DNA from: Curtobacterium sp. MCLR17_032
GTDB lineage: Bacteria > Actinomycetota > Actinomycetes > Actinomycetales > Microbacteriaceae
Assembly: GCF_003234795.2 (NCBI RefSeq)
Contig: NZ_CP126268.1
Location: 2,666,001-2,730,000 of the forward strand
DNA length: 64,000 nucleotides
Direction: 5' to 3'
Shown here: positions 24,025 to 31,186 of the stretch, piece by piece
Position numbering within the stretch: position 1 is the first letter of the stretch
Layout of the letters: the number at the start of each line of letters is the position of its first letter
Position numbers and translations under genes: made by a program
Notes under the pieces: model-generated
The model's input: only the letters and a program-made list of their open reading frames with translations
What the model was told of the DNA's origin: nothing
Database searches by the model: none

Positions 24025-24618
24025 ATGACCCGGACCACGCCGACGACGGGACGCCACCGCGCGCCCCGTCGTCTGCGCTGGGCCTGGCCGGTCGGCCTCG
24101 GGCTCGTGCTCGCCGTCGCCACCGCGGTGGTCGGCAGTGGCAGCACGTACGCGCTCTGGAACGGCACCGCATCCACGCAGGCGTCCATCGTCCGGTCCGG
24201 GACGGCGACGCTCGTCGTCAGTCCCCTCACGGCGATGTACGCGACGCCGCTGGCGCCGGGACGGAGCACGACGGGGTCCTTCTCGGTCCGGAACAGCGGC
24301 ACGGTACCGCTCGGCATCCGGATGCAGACGACCACACTGCACGTCGCGTACGCCTCGGTGCCGGACAGCGCGGTCCTCGACGAACTGACCCTCCGCCTGG
24401 CACCCGTCGGCCGGGCTGCGGACTGCCGTGCCGGGCTCGGGGGCTACGCCGCCCGACCAGCCGCGTTCGACACCGGCAGCGGGTACTACACGCTCCCCGT
24501 CGGGGCCTCGGCCACCGGGTGCTTCGAGATGGTGCTCGACGCCGACGCACCGCAGAAGGTGTCCGGCGCGGTCACCGACTTCACCGTCACGATCACCGGG
24601 ACGCAGGTGGCACCGTGA
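24025..24618 (+). CDS. Alternate-signal-peptide exported protein, cassette B subunit 2
   Basis: A 197-residue paralogue of subunit 2 of cassette A. The N terminus keeps TTGRHRAPRR, the hydrophobic helix and GSTYALWNGTAS (ALW motif). The mature domain keeps SGTATLVVSPL, SFSVRNSGTVPLG and the C-terminal MVLDADAPQKVSG...TVTITGTQVAP. The two cysteines (DCRAG, GCFEM) are in the same positions as in the paralogue. CAGGGGG lies eight bases before the ATG at 24025. The stop overlaps the GTG of subunit 3. Confidence 0.82.
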   Translation: MTRTTPTTGRHRAPRRLRWAWPVGLGLVLAVATAVVGSGSTYALWNGTASTQASIVRSGTATLVVSPLTAMYATPLAPGRSTTGSFSVRNSGTVPLGIRMQTTTLHVAYASVPDSAVLDELTLRLAPVGRAADCRAGLGGYAARPAAFDTGSGYYTLPVGASATGCFEMVLDADAPQKVSGAVTDFTVTITGTQVAP

Positions 24619-25496
24619 CCGCGCGTGTCCGGCTCGTGCTCGCCGTCGTCCTCGTCGCCGTCTTCGTCGGTGGCGGCTCGTCGGTCGCCTGGGCGCTGTG
24701 GACCGCGACCGGGACCGCGGCGTCGAGCGCCACGAACGGCACGCTCGCGGCGGCGATCTCCGGCACGGAGGCGCTCACGACGACCTCCACACCCGCGTCC
24801 CCGTCGATCACGCGCCCGGTGACGCTCACGAACGCGGGCAACATCCCCGGCACCACGGCGACCACCGCCCTCGTCGCCGAGGGGTCGACGGCGCTCGCCC
24901 AGGCGACCGACGTCGTCGCCTGGCCCGTACCCACGACCGACGACTGCACGGATGCCACGGCCGTCGGTACCGGAGCCGTCAGCGGGACCTGGGCGTCGCT
25001 GCCGAGCCTGACCTCGTCCCTCGCACCGCGTGCTGCTGCGGTCTGGTGCATCCGATCGACCCTCGCTGCCGGCGCCCCGGCCTCGGCGACCACCAACATG
25101 CACATCGTCCTCACGACGACGAACGCCGGCTGGGTGTCGTCGGCGGTCTGGGGCGGCTTCTACCTGAACTCCGGCAACACGGTCGCGGCACTCGGGTGCA
25201 CGGACCAGGCCGGCAACTTCATCGAGCTGACCTGGGACCAGGGCGACCGCCCGAAGCCCACGGCGTACGGCGCGTTCGTCGACGGCGTGCAGGTCGGCGA
25301 CCAGCAGCTCGGCTGGTTCGGCAAGATCACCCTCGCGCCGGACCAGGTCCGACCGGCCGCTCCCGACGCCGGGACCGTGACCGTGACCGTGCGCGTGCTC
25401 GACGACTCCGGGAAGCCGACCGACGACGTCGTCGCGGACGGCCCGATCACGCTCTTCACCCAGAACGACGGCCCCGCCATCCGGTGCGGCGCATGA
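24615..25496 (+). CDS. Alternate-signal-peptide exported protein, cassette B subunit 3
   Basis: A 293-residue paralogue of subunit 3 of cassette A: signal region VFVGGGSSVAWALWTATG, a Thr/Ala-rich first domain, and a second domain starting CTDQAGNFIELTWDQGD and ending ITLFTQNDGPAIRCGA. All four cysteines of the paralogue are present. The middle of the first domain is the most diverged part. GTG start at 24615 overlaps the previous stop; its own stop overlaps the ATG of the signal peptidase. Function as for the cassette A protein, not established. Confidence 0.8.
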   Translation: MTARVRLVLAVVLVAVFVGGGSSVAWALWTATGTAASSATNGTLAAAISGTEALTTTSTPASPSITRPVTLTNAGNIPGTTATTALVAEGSTALAQATDVVAWPVPTTDDCTDATAVGTGAVSGTWASLPSLTSSLAPRAAAVWCIRSTLAAGAPASATTNMHIVLTTTNAGWVSSAVWGGFYLNSGNTVAALGCTDQAGNFIELTWDQGDRPKPTAYGAFVDGVQVGDQQLGWFGKITLAPDQVRPAAPDAGTVTVTVRVLDDSGKPTDDVVADGPITLFTQNDGPAIRCGA

Positions 25497-26203
25497 CCAC
25501 GCTGACCTCGGGCCCGTCGATGCGACGCCGGCCGGGAGGCTCGCCCCGCGCCCGCCACGCAGCCCGCCCGGCCGCCCCACCGGTCCGGAACGGCGCACTC
25601 GCGGTCCTCCGTGCGGTCGGTGTCGGGCTCACGACGGGCCTGGTGCTCCTGGTCGCCGGCCTCGCGGTCGTCCTCGTCGCCCTGCCGAAGGCCACCGGGT
25701 CCGTCCCGCTCTCCGTGCTCACGCAGTCGATGGAGCCGACCCTGCCGCCCGGCACCCTCGTGGTCGTCCGACCCGTCGCGCCCGAGGACGTCCGGATCGG
25801 GGACGTCGTCACCTACCAACTCGAGTCCGGCCGCCCCGAGGTCGTCACGCACCGCGTCGTCGCGATCAGGTCCTCGTCCGACGGCACCCGGCAGTTCGTC
25901 TTCCGTGGCGACGCGAACGACGCGGTCGACGCCGAGCCCGTCATCCCCGCCCAGATCCGTGGTGCCCTCTGGTACAGCCTGCCGTGGCTCGGGACCGTCA
26001 ACCAGGTGGTGAACGGGTCGCGGCCCTGGCTCCTGCCGGTGCTCGCCGGACTGCTCCTGGCGTACGGAGTGGTGATGATCGTCACCGGCACGGTGTCGAC
26101 GGTGCGCCGTCGACGTCGCCGCGCTCGTCGTCGCGAGCGTGGTGTGGACCACACCCGGCGACGTCCTCAGCAGCAGGTGGGCACGGCCTCCCACGTCGGG
26201 TGA
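25493..26203 (+). CDS. sipW: Signal peptidase I, SipW/ER type (S26B), cassette B
   Basis: A 236-residue paralogue of the cassette A enzyme. Ser79 (TQSMEPTLPPGTLVVV), His120 (VVTHRVV) and Asp140 (RGDAND) keep the same 41- and 20-residue spacing, so it should be active. Membrane segments lie at about 42-65 and 182-205, with a short Arg-rich cytoplasmic C terminus and an Arg/Pro-rich N-terminal extension of about 30 residues, shorter than in the paralogue. The 16-residue segment around the catalytic serine is identical in the two copies, while the extensions are unrelated. The ATG overlaps the upstream stop (ATGA). Confidence 0.9.
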   Translation: MTTLTSGPSMRRRPGGSPRARHAARPAAPPVRNGALAVLRAVGVGLTTGLVLLVAGLAVVLVALPKATGSVPLSVLTQSMEPTLPPGTLVVVRPVAPEDVRIGDVVTYQLESGRPEVVTHRVVAIRSSSDGTRQFVFRGDANDAVDAEPVIPAQIRGALWYSLPWLGTVNQVVNGSRPWLLPVLAGLLLAYGVVMIVTGTVSTVRRRRRRARRRERGVDHTRRRPQQQVGTASHVG

Positions 26204-26293
26204 CCCGCTTCGGCGAGCGCCGCCTGCGCGTCCCGGAAGGACGAGTACGGCACGTGCTCGCCAGAGGCGTTCGTACCCCGGCCGGCGTCGGTC

Positions 26294-26306
26294 TAGGCTC
26301 TGGCGG
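26294..26306 (+). promoter_or_regulatory. Leaderless promoter -10
   Basis: TAGGCT (26294-26299) lies seven bases before the GTG at 26307, with no Shine-Dalgarno sequence. Confidence 0.5.
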
Positions 26307-26846
26307 GTGACGGACGGTCGGACCGACGGGGTGCAGCGCGCGCGGACGCTGCTCGCGGACGCGGCGACGCGGCTCGGCGCGGCCGGAGCCCGTGACGAGG
26401 CCCTCGGCGAGTACGTCGAGCCCAAGCCCGTGCTCGGCATCCGACGGGACCCGACCATCCGCTCCCTCGGGCGGGTGTGGCGGGTCGGTGCGCTGCTGCT
26501 CGGGTCCTCCCCCGAGACCGCTGGCCAGGTCTGGGCGACCGGGGCGATCACCCGCGTGACCGAGGCCGGGCGCTCCCAGTTCGTCTCCGTCTCCGCCGAG
26601 GTCCGTCGGGCCTACCGGGCGGCGGCAGCGAAGGGGCACTTCGCGCCCGGGGACACCGTGAACCACAGCGCGACGCCGATCCCCCTCGACGCCTCGCTCG
26701 TCGGAGCCGACACGGCGCTGTTCGTCCGCGACGACGAACCCCGCGTCCGCTGGTCCGCGACCGCCGGCACCGACGTCCCGCTGGCGGACTACCTCGCCGA
26801 CCGGGTCGGGCTGCTCGTCGACCCACCGCCGGGTGCGACGGACTAG
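26307..26846 (+). CDS. Protein of unknown function, 179 residues
   Basis: I do not recognise a family with confidence. The protein has a helical N terminus (about 5-30), a conserved-looking middle with VLGIRRDPTIRSLGRVWRVGALLL and GQVWATGAITRVTEAGR, then a region FAPGDTVNHSATPIPLD and an acidic C terminus. It has no signal peptide or membrane segment and no cysteine. It starts at a GTG (26307) with TAGGCT seven bases upstream and is followed after 42 bp by the photolyase gene with its own leaderless promoter. Proteins of this kind are annotated as hypothetical in related actinobacteria. Confidence 0.7.
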   Translation: MTDGRTDGVQRARTLLADAATRLGAAGARDEALGEYVEPKPVLGIRRDPTIRSLGRVWRVGALLLGSSPETAGQVWATGAITRVTEAGRSQFVSVSAEVRRAYRAAAAKGHFAPGDTVNHSATPIPLDASLVGADTALFVRDDEPRVRWSATAGTDVPLADYLADRVGLLVDPPPGATD

Positions 26847-26875
26847 GGGTACGAGCCGCCGTCAGCGCTGCCGCG

Positions 26876-26888
26876 TAGCGTCTGCCGG
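26876..26888 (+). promoter_or_regulatory. Leaderless promoter -10 of the photolyase gene
   Basis: TAGCGT (26876-26881) lies seven bases before the GTG at 26889; no Shine-Dalgarno sequence is present. Confidence 0.5.
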
Positions 26889-28433
26889 GTGACCGACTCC
26901 GCCCCCGCAGCCGTGCGGCGGCGCCTGCTGCTCCCCGGCCAGTACGGCCCGGCGTTCGACGACGGCGGACCGGTGGTGGTCGTCGAGGCCCGCGAGTTCT
27001 TCACCGCACGCCCGGTGCACCGGACGAAGGCGCACCTCTGGCTCAGCGCGCTGCGACACCGGGTGCGGGACCTGGGCGACCGCGCCGAGCACGTCCGGGT
27101 CGACCACCTGCGGGACGCCCTGGTCGGGCAGGACGACCTGGAGGTCATCGACCCGCCGTCCCGGGTGCAGCGCGGCCAGGTCCGGCACTGGGGACACGGC
27201 ACCACGATCCTGCCGAGCCGCGGGTTCGTCACCGACGAGGACGAGTTCGCCGGCTGGGCCGCCGAACGGGGTGGGCGGTTCCTGATGGAGGCGCACTACG
27301 AACGGGTCCGGCGACGCGAGGGCTGGCTGATGGCGAACGACGCCCCGCTCGGTGGCGCGTTCAGCCTCGACGCACAGAACCGGCAGCCACCGCCCCGGGG
27401 CGCGACCACCCTCGGGCTGCCCGACCCCTGGTGGCCGACCGAGGACGAGGTCGACGACGAGGTCCGGGCCGACCTCGACCGGTGGGAGCGCGACGGCCTC
27501 GTGCAGTTCGTCGGACGGGACGACCGGCGGCGCTTCGCGGTGACGCCCGACGAGGCCCAGGCAGCGCTCGACGACTTCGTCGCGGTACGGCTCGGCGACT
27601 TCGGGCCGTACGAGGACGCCGTGCTGACGAACGACTGGACGATGGCGCACTCGCTGCTCAGCGTGCCGCTCAACCTCGGCGTGCTCGACCCCCGGCAGGC
27701 GATCGACGCGGCGTTGGCGGCCCACGCCTCGGGAGCGGCGCCGCTCGCCAGCGTCGAGGGGTTCGTGCGGCAGGTCGCCGGGTGGCGGGACTACGTCTGG
27801 CACCTCTACTGGTGGCTCGGGGACGACTACGGGGCGGACGTCGAAGCGCTCGGGGCGCGGCCACCTGCCGCAGCGCGACCACCTTCCGGAGCCGGACCGG
27901 CGCACCCGGCGGGGACGGGCCTCCCGGCCTGGTGGCGGGAGCTGGACGCGACGGAGGTCGACGCGGTCTGCCTGACCGTCGCCCTCGACGGGGTCCGCGA
28001 CCACGGCTGGCTGCACCACATCCAGCGGCTCATGGTCCTCGGCAACTGGGCGCTGCAGCGGGGGTACGACCCGCTCGAACTGACCGAGTGGTTCACCGAC
28101 GTCTTCGTCGACGGCACCGACTGGGTGATGCCCGCGAACGTCATCGGGATGTCGCAGCACGCCGACGGCGGCGTGGTCGCGACGAAGCCGTACGCGGCCG
28201 GCGGACGGTACATCGACCGGATGACGGACCACTGCGGCGGCTGCCGGTTCGACCCGACCACGCGCCTGGGCGAGGACGCCTGCCCGTTCACCGCCGGGTA
28301 CTGGGCGTTCCTGGAACGCGCGGAACCGGCGCTCCGGCGGAACCCGCGGATGCACCGGCCGTTGCAGCAGATGCGGGCGATGCCGGACCTGGCGGCCGTC
28401 GTCGCGCAGGAGGCCGCCCGGCAGACGCCGTGA
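26889..28433 (+). CDS. phrB: Iron-sulfur bacterial cryptochrome/photolyase (FeS-BCP, PhrB-like)
   Basis: A 514-residue flavoprotein of the prokaryotic (6-4) photolyase group, which repairs (6-4) photoproducts with blue light. Cys361, Cys449, Cys452 and Cys465 (DAVCL, HCGGC, DACPF) have exactly the spacing of the four [4Fe-4S] ligands known in Agrobacterium PhrB. FAD-binding features such as WRDYVWHLYWWLGDDYG and NWALQRGYDPLELTEWFTDVFVDGTDWVM are present. An Ala/Pro-rich segment (about residues 318-340) is an insertion in the usual sequence and contains a copy of the dispersed element. The 3' end of the gene is duplicated 1.2 kb downstream as part of a direct repeat. Confidence 0.92.
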   Translation: MTDSAPAAVRRRLLLPGQYGPAFDDGGPVVVVEAREFFTARPVHRTKAHLWLSALRHRVRDLGDRAEHVRVDHLRDALVGQDDLEVIDPPSRVQRGQVRHWGHGTTILPSRGFVTDEDEFAGWAAERGGRFLMEAHYERVRRREGWLMANDAPLGGAFSLDAQNRQPPPRGATTLGLPDPWWPTEDEVDDEVRADLDRWERDGLVQFVGRDDRRRFAVTPDEAQAALDDFVAVRLGDFGPYEDAVLTNDWTMAHSLLSVPLNLGVLDPRQAIDAALAAHASGAAPLASVEGFVRQVAGWRDYVWHLYWWLGDDYGADVEALGARPPAAARPPSGAGPAHPAGTGLPAWWRELDATEVDAVCLTVALDGVRDHGWLHHIQRLMVLGNWALQRGYDPLELTEWFTDVFVDGTDWVMPANVIGMSQHADGGVVATKPYAAGGRYIDRMTDHCGGCRFDPTTRLGEDACPFTAGYWAFLERAEPALRRNPRMHRPLQQMRAMPDLAAVVAQEAARQTP

Positions 28434-28456
28434 GACCGTCCGGCGGGTCGGATCGT
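28416..28456. repeat. Left copy of a 41-bp direct repeat bracketing the glycosyltransferase segment
   Basis: Bases 28416-28456 (the last codons of the photolyase gene and the following bases) recur at 29661-29702 with only two substitutions and one indel. In this copy the -10 hexamer seen in the right copy is lost. Confidence 0.85.
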
Positions 28457-28500
28457 CGAGCCACGGGGAGACGGGACGAGCGGGGCACCCTGCGCATCAG

Positions 28501-28513
28501 CCCCCCCCCCCCC
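28501..28513. repeat. Poly-C tract of 13
   Basis: An uninterrupted run of 13 C lies between the photolyase stop and the glycosyltransferase 3' end. It is outside both reading frames. In a genome of this kind such a tract is prone to length change. Confidence 0.9.
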
Positions 28514-28549
28514 GACGAGTTCGACTGATCGACGGTCCCACGCCGATCC

Positions 28550-28596
28550 TGTCTCAGTGCCGACCGTGTCTCAGTGCCGACCGTGTCTCAGTGCCG
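28550..28596. repeat. 2.8 tandem copies of a 17-bp unit at the glycosyltransferase stop codon
   Basis: TGTCTCAGTGCCGACCG is repeated at 28550-28566, 28567-28583 and partly 28584-28596. The unit contains the TCA that is the stop codon (minus strand) of the glycosyltransferase, so the stop region has been triplicated. Confidence 0.85.
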
Positions 28597-29595
28597 GGCC
28601 GCGAGGACGTCACGAAGTGCGTCGCGCAGACCCTGGTCGAACTCCCCGTACCGACCGGCGCGGGCTGCACCGAGCACCGCAGGCACACGAGCGACCCGGA
28701 GGCGCGGGAGCGCGCATCTCCACCGTTCGTGAGCGAGGTCCGCGCGGACGTGCGCGAGGACGCGGGGTGACACGGCGGGGCCCATGCGCTCGAGCCCGCG
28801 GAGTCGCCGCTCAGCACGCGCAACGCCGTCGCGGTTCGCCCGCCGGCGAGAACGGGTGAGCGCCGCGATCTTGTCCACCTTGGCGCCGAACGGGCCGCGG
28901 ATCGCAACCCCGAGGGTGTTCGATGCATGCTGCCGGTACCGGGTCAGGACATCGGGGAGGAGCCGTGCCCGGCCGACGGCCGCGCAGGCGAACGCGAGCC
29001 ACTCGTCCTGGAAGAAGCCCTCGTCGATGGGGAGACTCGCCACCGCCGTGCGACGACGGACCATCATGGTCGGCCCGGTCATCAGCGGGCGCCGGACCAG
29101 GGCTCGGTACGGCTCGGACCCACACAGTTGGGCGCGCTCCGTCGGCGTGATGCCGATGTAGTCGTGGATCGTCAGACCGAGCTCTGCCCCGGCTCCGTCC
29201 ACCACGATCGCGTTGCTCGCGACGACCTGCAGATCGGGTTCCTCCATGAAGCAGTCCCGCATCACCTCGATGTGCCGAGGCTCCCACAGGTCGTCGTGGT
29301 CGCCGATCGCCACCAGCTCGGCGCTGGCGGCTCGCAGCGCTCGGCCGTAGTTGCCGGCCACACCCAGGCGCTCGGTCCCCTCCAGCACCTGTACCTGGAC
29401 CCCGCGCAGCCGCTGCGCGTTGGCATCGACGAACGCTCGGACACGATCGGCCGTCCCGTCGGTGGAAGCGTCGTCGCTGATCACGAGCTCGTCCGGGAGA
29501 ACGGTCTGCTGCAGGATCGACTCGAGCATCGCCGTGATGAACGAACCACTGTTGTGCGTGGTGAGCACCGCGGCGACCGACATGACAGAATTCAT
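28588..29595 (-). CDS. Family 2 glycosyltransferase
   Basis: A GT-A fold glycosyltransferase of about 335 residues that transfers a sugar from a nucleotide donor, probably to a cell-wall or surface glycan. The N-terminal domain shows VAAVLTTHNSGSFITAMLESIL, ISDDASTDGTADRV and the metal-binding GDHDDLWEPRHIE; FFQDEWLAFACA and a basic C-terminal helical region follow. There is no membrane segment. TACAAT six bases before the ATG at 29595 suggests a leaderless start there; an in-frame ATG at 29601 abuts the hexamer. The gene is alone, lies on a segment bracketed by a 41-bp direct repeat, and its upstream bases are AT-rich, all suggesting acquisition. Confidence 0.87.
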   Translation of the reverse strand: MNSVMSVAAVLTTHNSGSFITAMLESILQQTVLPDELVISDDASTDGTADRVRAFVDANAQRLRGVQVQVLEGTERLGVAGNYGRALRAASAELVAIGDHDDLWEPRHIEVMRDCFMEEPDLQVVASNAIVVDGAGAELGLTIHDYIGITPTERAQLCGSEPYRALVRRPLMTGPTMMVRRRTAVASLPIDEGFFQDEWLAFACAAVGRARLLPDVLTRYRQHASNTLGVAIRGPFGAKVDKIAALTRSRRRANRDGVARAERRLRGLERMGPAVSPRVLAHVRADLAHERWRCALPRLRVARVPAVLGAARAGRYGEFDQGLRDALRDVLAARH

Positions 29596-29660
29596 ACTCA
29601 TATTGTAGATGTGTGTCACGGCGAGGAACAAGGGCTCTGAGGCGTCCAGAGTCCCCAGCA

Positions 29661-29702
29661 GCCCGGCAGACGCCGTGAGACCGCCCGGTAGGGTCGGATC
29701 GT
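29661..29702. repeat. Right copy of the 41-bp direct repeat, containing the acetyltransferase promoter
   Basis: This copy repeats the photolyase 3' end (CGGCAGACGCCGTGAGACCG) and continues into CGGTAGGGTCGGATCGTG, where TAGGGT (29689-29694) is the -10 and GTG (29701) the start of the acetyltransferase, six bases apart. Confidence 0.85.
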
Positions 29703-31029
29703 GGCTCTGATCAACGACGAATCCACCGACCGCTACGACCTCCGCGAGTTCCACCCGCAGACCGACGACCAGGGGGCGCCGGACGCCACCACCCGCGCCT
29801 GGATGGACGCCGTCGGTGTCGGGTTCCACGAGCCTCCGGAGTCCGACGAGGGCGCCGCTCGCATGGCGTCGCACTTCATCGCCGACCAGGAGACCTTCCT
29901 CGGCGTCTACGTCAACCGACCCGCAGCCGGGTCCGTGGACGAGACCTGGCCCGCCGGCACGTTCACCTGGTTCCCGAAGGACCTCAGCTGGGGCGACGGT
30001 TCCGCCGTCCGCACGCAGGCCGTGTCCGCCGTGACCGTCCGCCCGACCGAACGTCGTCGCGGGATCCTCCGCCGGATGATGACGCACGCGCTCTCGCGCG
30101 GGGTGGCGGAGGGCTACGCGGTCGCGTCGCTGACCGCCTCCGAGGGCACCATCTACCGCCGGTTCGGCTTCGGCTGCGCCATCCGCGAGCGGGCCGTGCA
30201 CGTCCGCCGCGACCGGGCGCTGCCGTTCCTCGCGCCGACCACCGGCACCGTCGTGATGGTCACCACACAGTGGCTGGCGGACGGCGTCGGCCCGGACGTC
30301 TTCGCTCGCTTCCACGCCCGCACCCCGGGTTCGATGGTCCGCAACACCGGCACCTGGCCGATCGTGTTCGGCGAGTTCGGCCCCGACGGGCAGAAGGCGA
30401 AGGACGTCCGCGCCGCCGTGCACCGGCCCGAGGGCTCCGACGAGGTCGACGGCTACGTCACCTGGCGGGTCGTCGAGGGCAAGACCGGCGAGGACACCCG
30501 CGTCGAGATCGTCGACCTGGTGTACACGACCGACGCCGCCTACCTGTCGCTGTGGGAGTTCCTGCTCTCCATCGACCTCAACGACGTCGTCGTCTACAAG
30601 CGCTCACGCCTGGACGACCCGATCGTCGCCGCGCTGGCGGACGCGCGCTCCTACGACGTCGACCACGAAGAGGACCACGTCTGGCTGCGCGTCCTCGACG
30701 TCGCCGCCGTGCTCGAGTCCCGCCCGTACGCGGCCGACGGCTCGCTCACGATCGCGGTCACCGACTCGCTCGGCCACGCGTCCGGCACGTACCGCCTCGA
30801 CGTCCGGGAGGCCCGTGGCTCCGTCACCCGCCTGGCACCCGGTGCCGACGTGGCCGGCTCCGACGTCGCGCTCGACGTCGCCGACCTGGGGGCGCTGTTG
30901 ATCGGGTCGGTCTCGCCGGTGACGCTCGCGGCCGCGGGGCTGCTGCGTGCGGCGGACCCGGCGGCGCCGGTGCTCCTCCGCGCGATGCTCACCCCGCCCC
31001 GCACCCCGCACGGCATCACGTACTTCTGA
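29701..31029 (+). CDS. Eis-like GNAT family N-acetyltransferase
   Basis: A 442-residue enzyme with the Eis three-part plan: an N-terminal GNAT domain (about 10-175) with acetyl-CoA loop VRPTERRRGILRRMM, a second GNAT-like domain (about 180-320), and a C-terminal sterol-carrier-protein-like domain (about 330-442). It ends in the residues HGITYF; a free C-terminal carboxylate supplies the catalytic acid in Eis. Such enzymes acetylate several amines of aminoglycosides or other polyamine-like substrates; the natural substrate here is unknown. The GTG start has TAGGGT six bases upstream. Originally it must have lain directly after the photolyase gene. Confidence 0.88.
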   Translation: MALINDESTDRYDLREFHPQTDDQGAPDATTRAWMDAVGVGFHEPPESDEGAARMASHFIADQETFLGVYVNRPAAGSVDETWPAGTFTWFPKDLSWGDGSAVRTQAVSAVTVRPTERRRGILRRMMTHALSRGVAEGYAVASLTASEGTIYRRFGFGCAIRERAVHVRRDRALPFLAPTTGTVVMVTTQWLADGVGPDVFARFHARTPGSMVRNTGTWPIVFGEFGPDGQKAKDVRAAVHRPEGSDEVDGYVTWRVVEGKTGEDTRVEIVDLVYTTDAAYLSLWEFLLSIDLNDVVVYKRSRLDDPIVAALADARSYDVDHEEDHVWLRVLDVAAVLESRPYAADGSLTIAVTDSLGHASGTYRLDVREARGSVTRLAPGADVAGSDVALDVADLGALLIGSVSPVTLAAAGLLRAADPAAPVLLRAMLTPPRTPHGITYF

Positions 31030-31070
31030 CGCCGCGGCGGCGCGCGCGGGCAACGGTGCCGCGTGACGTC

Positions 31071-31130
31071 GCACAACAGGAACCGGCCCGAACCACGGGA
31101 TGCAGTGGTTCGGGCCGGTTCCTGTTGTGC
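31071..31130. terminator. Perfect 26-bp stem-loop terminator between convergent genes
   Basis: Arms 31071-31096 and 31105-31130 are exact complements (ends GCACAACAGGAACC / GGTTCCTGTTGTGC) around the loop GGGATGCA. It serves the acetyltransferase and the convergent peptide-importer operon. Confidence 0.9.
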
Positions 31131-31186
31131 GGGTCCGGCCGGCACCGCGGGCGGGCGGGCCGGAACGGCAGGACGGGAGGCCCGCC

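Noticed and set aside
28501..28513. Phase-variable poly-C switch within the glycosyltransferase
   Set aside because: The tract lies 75 bp beyond the stop codon, so a length change cannot shift the reading frame.
28588..29660. Insertion sequence around the glycosyltransferase
   Set aside because: No transposase, terminal inverted repeats or short target duplication; only long direct repeats are present.
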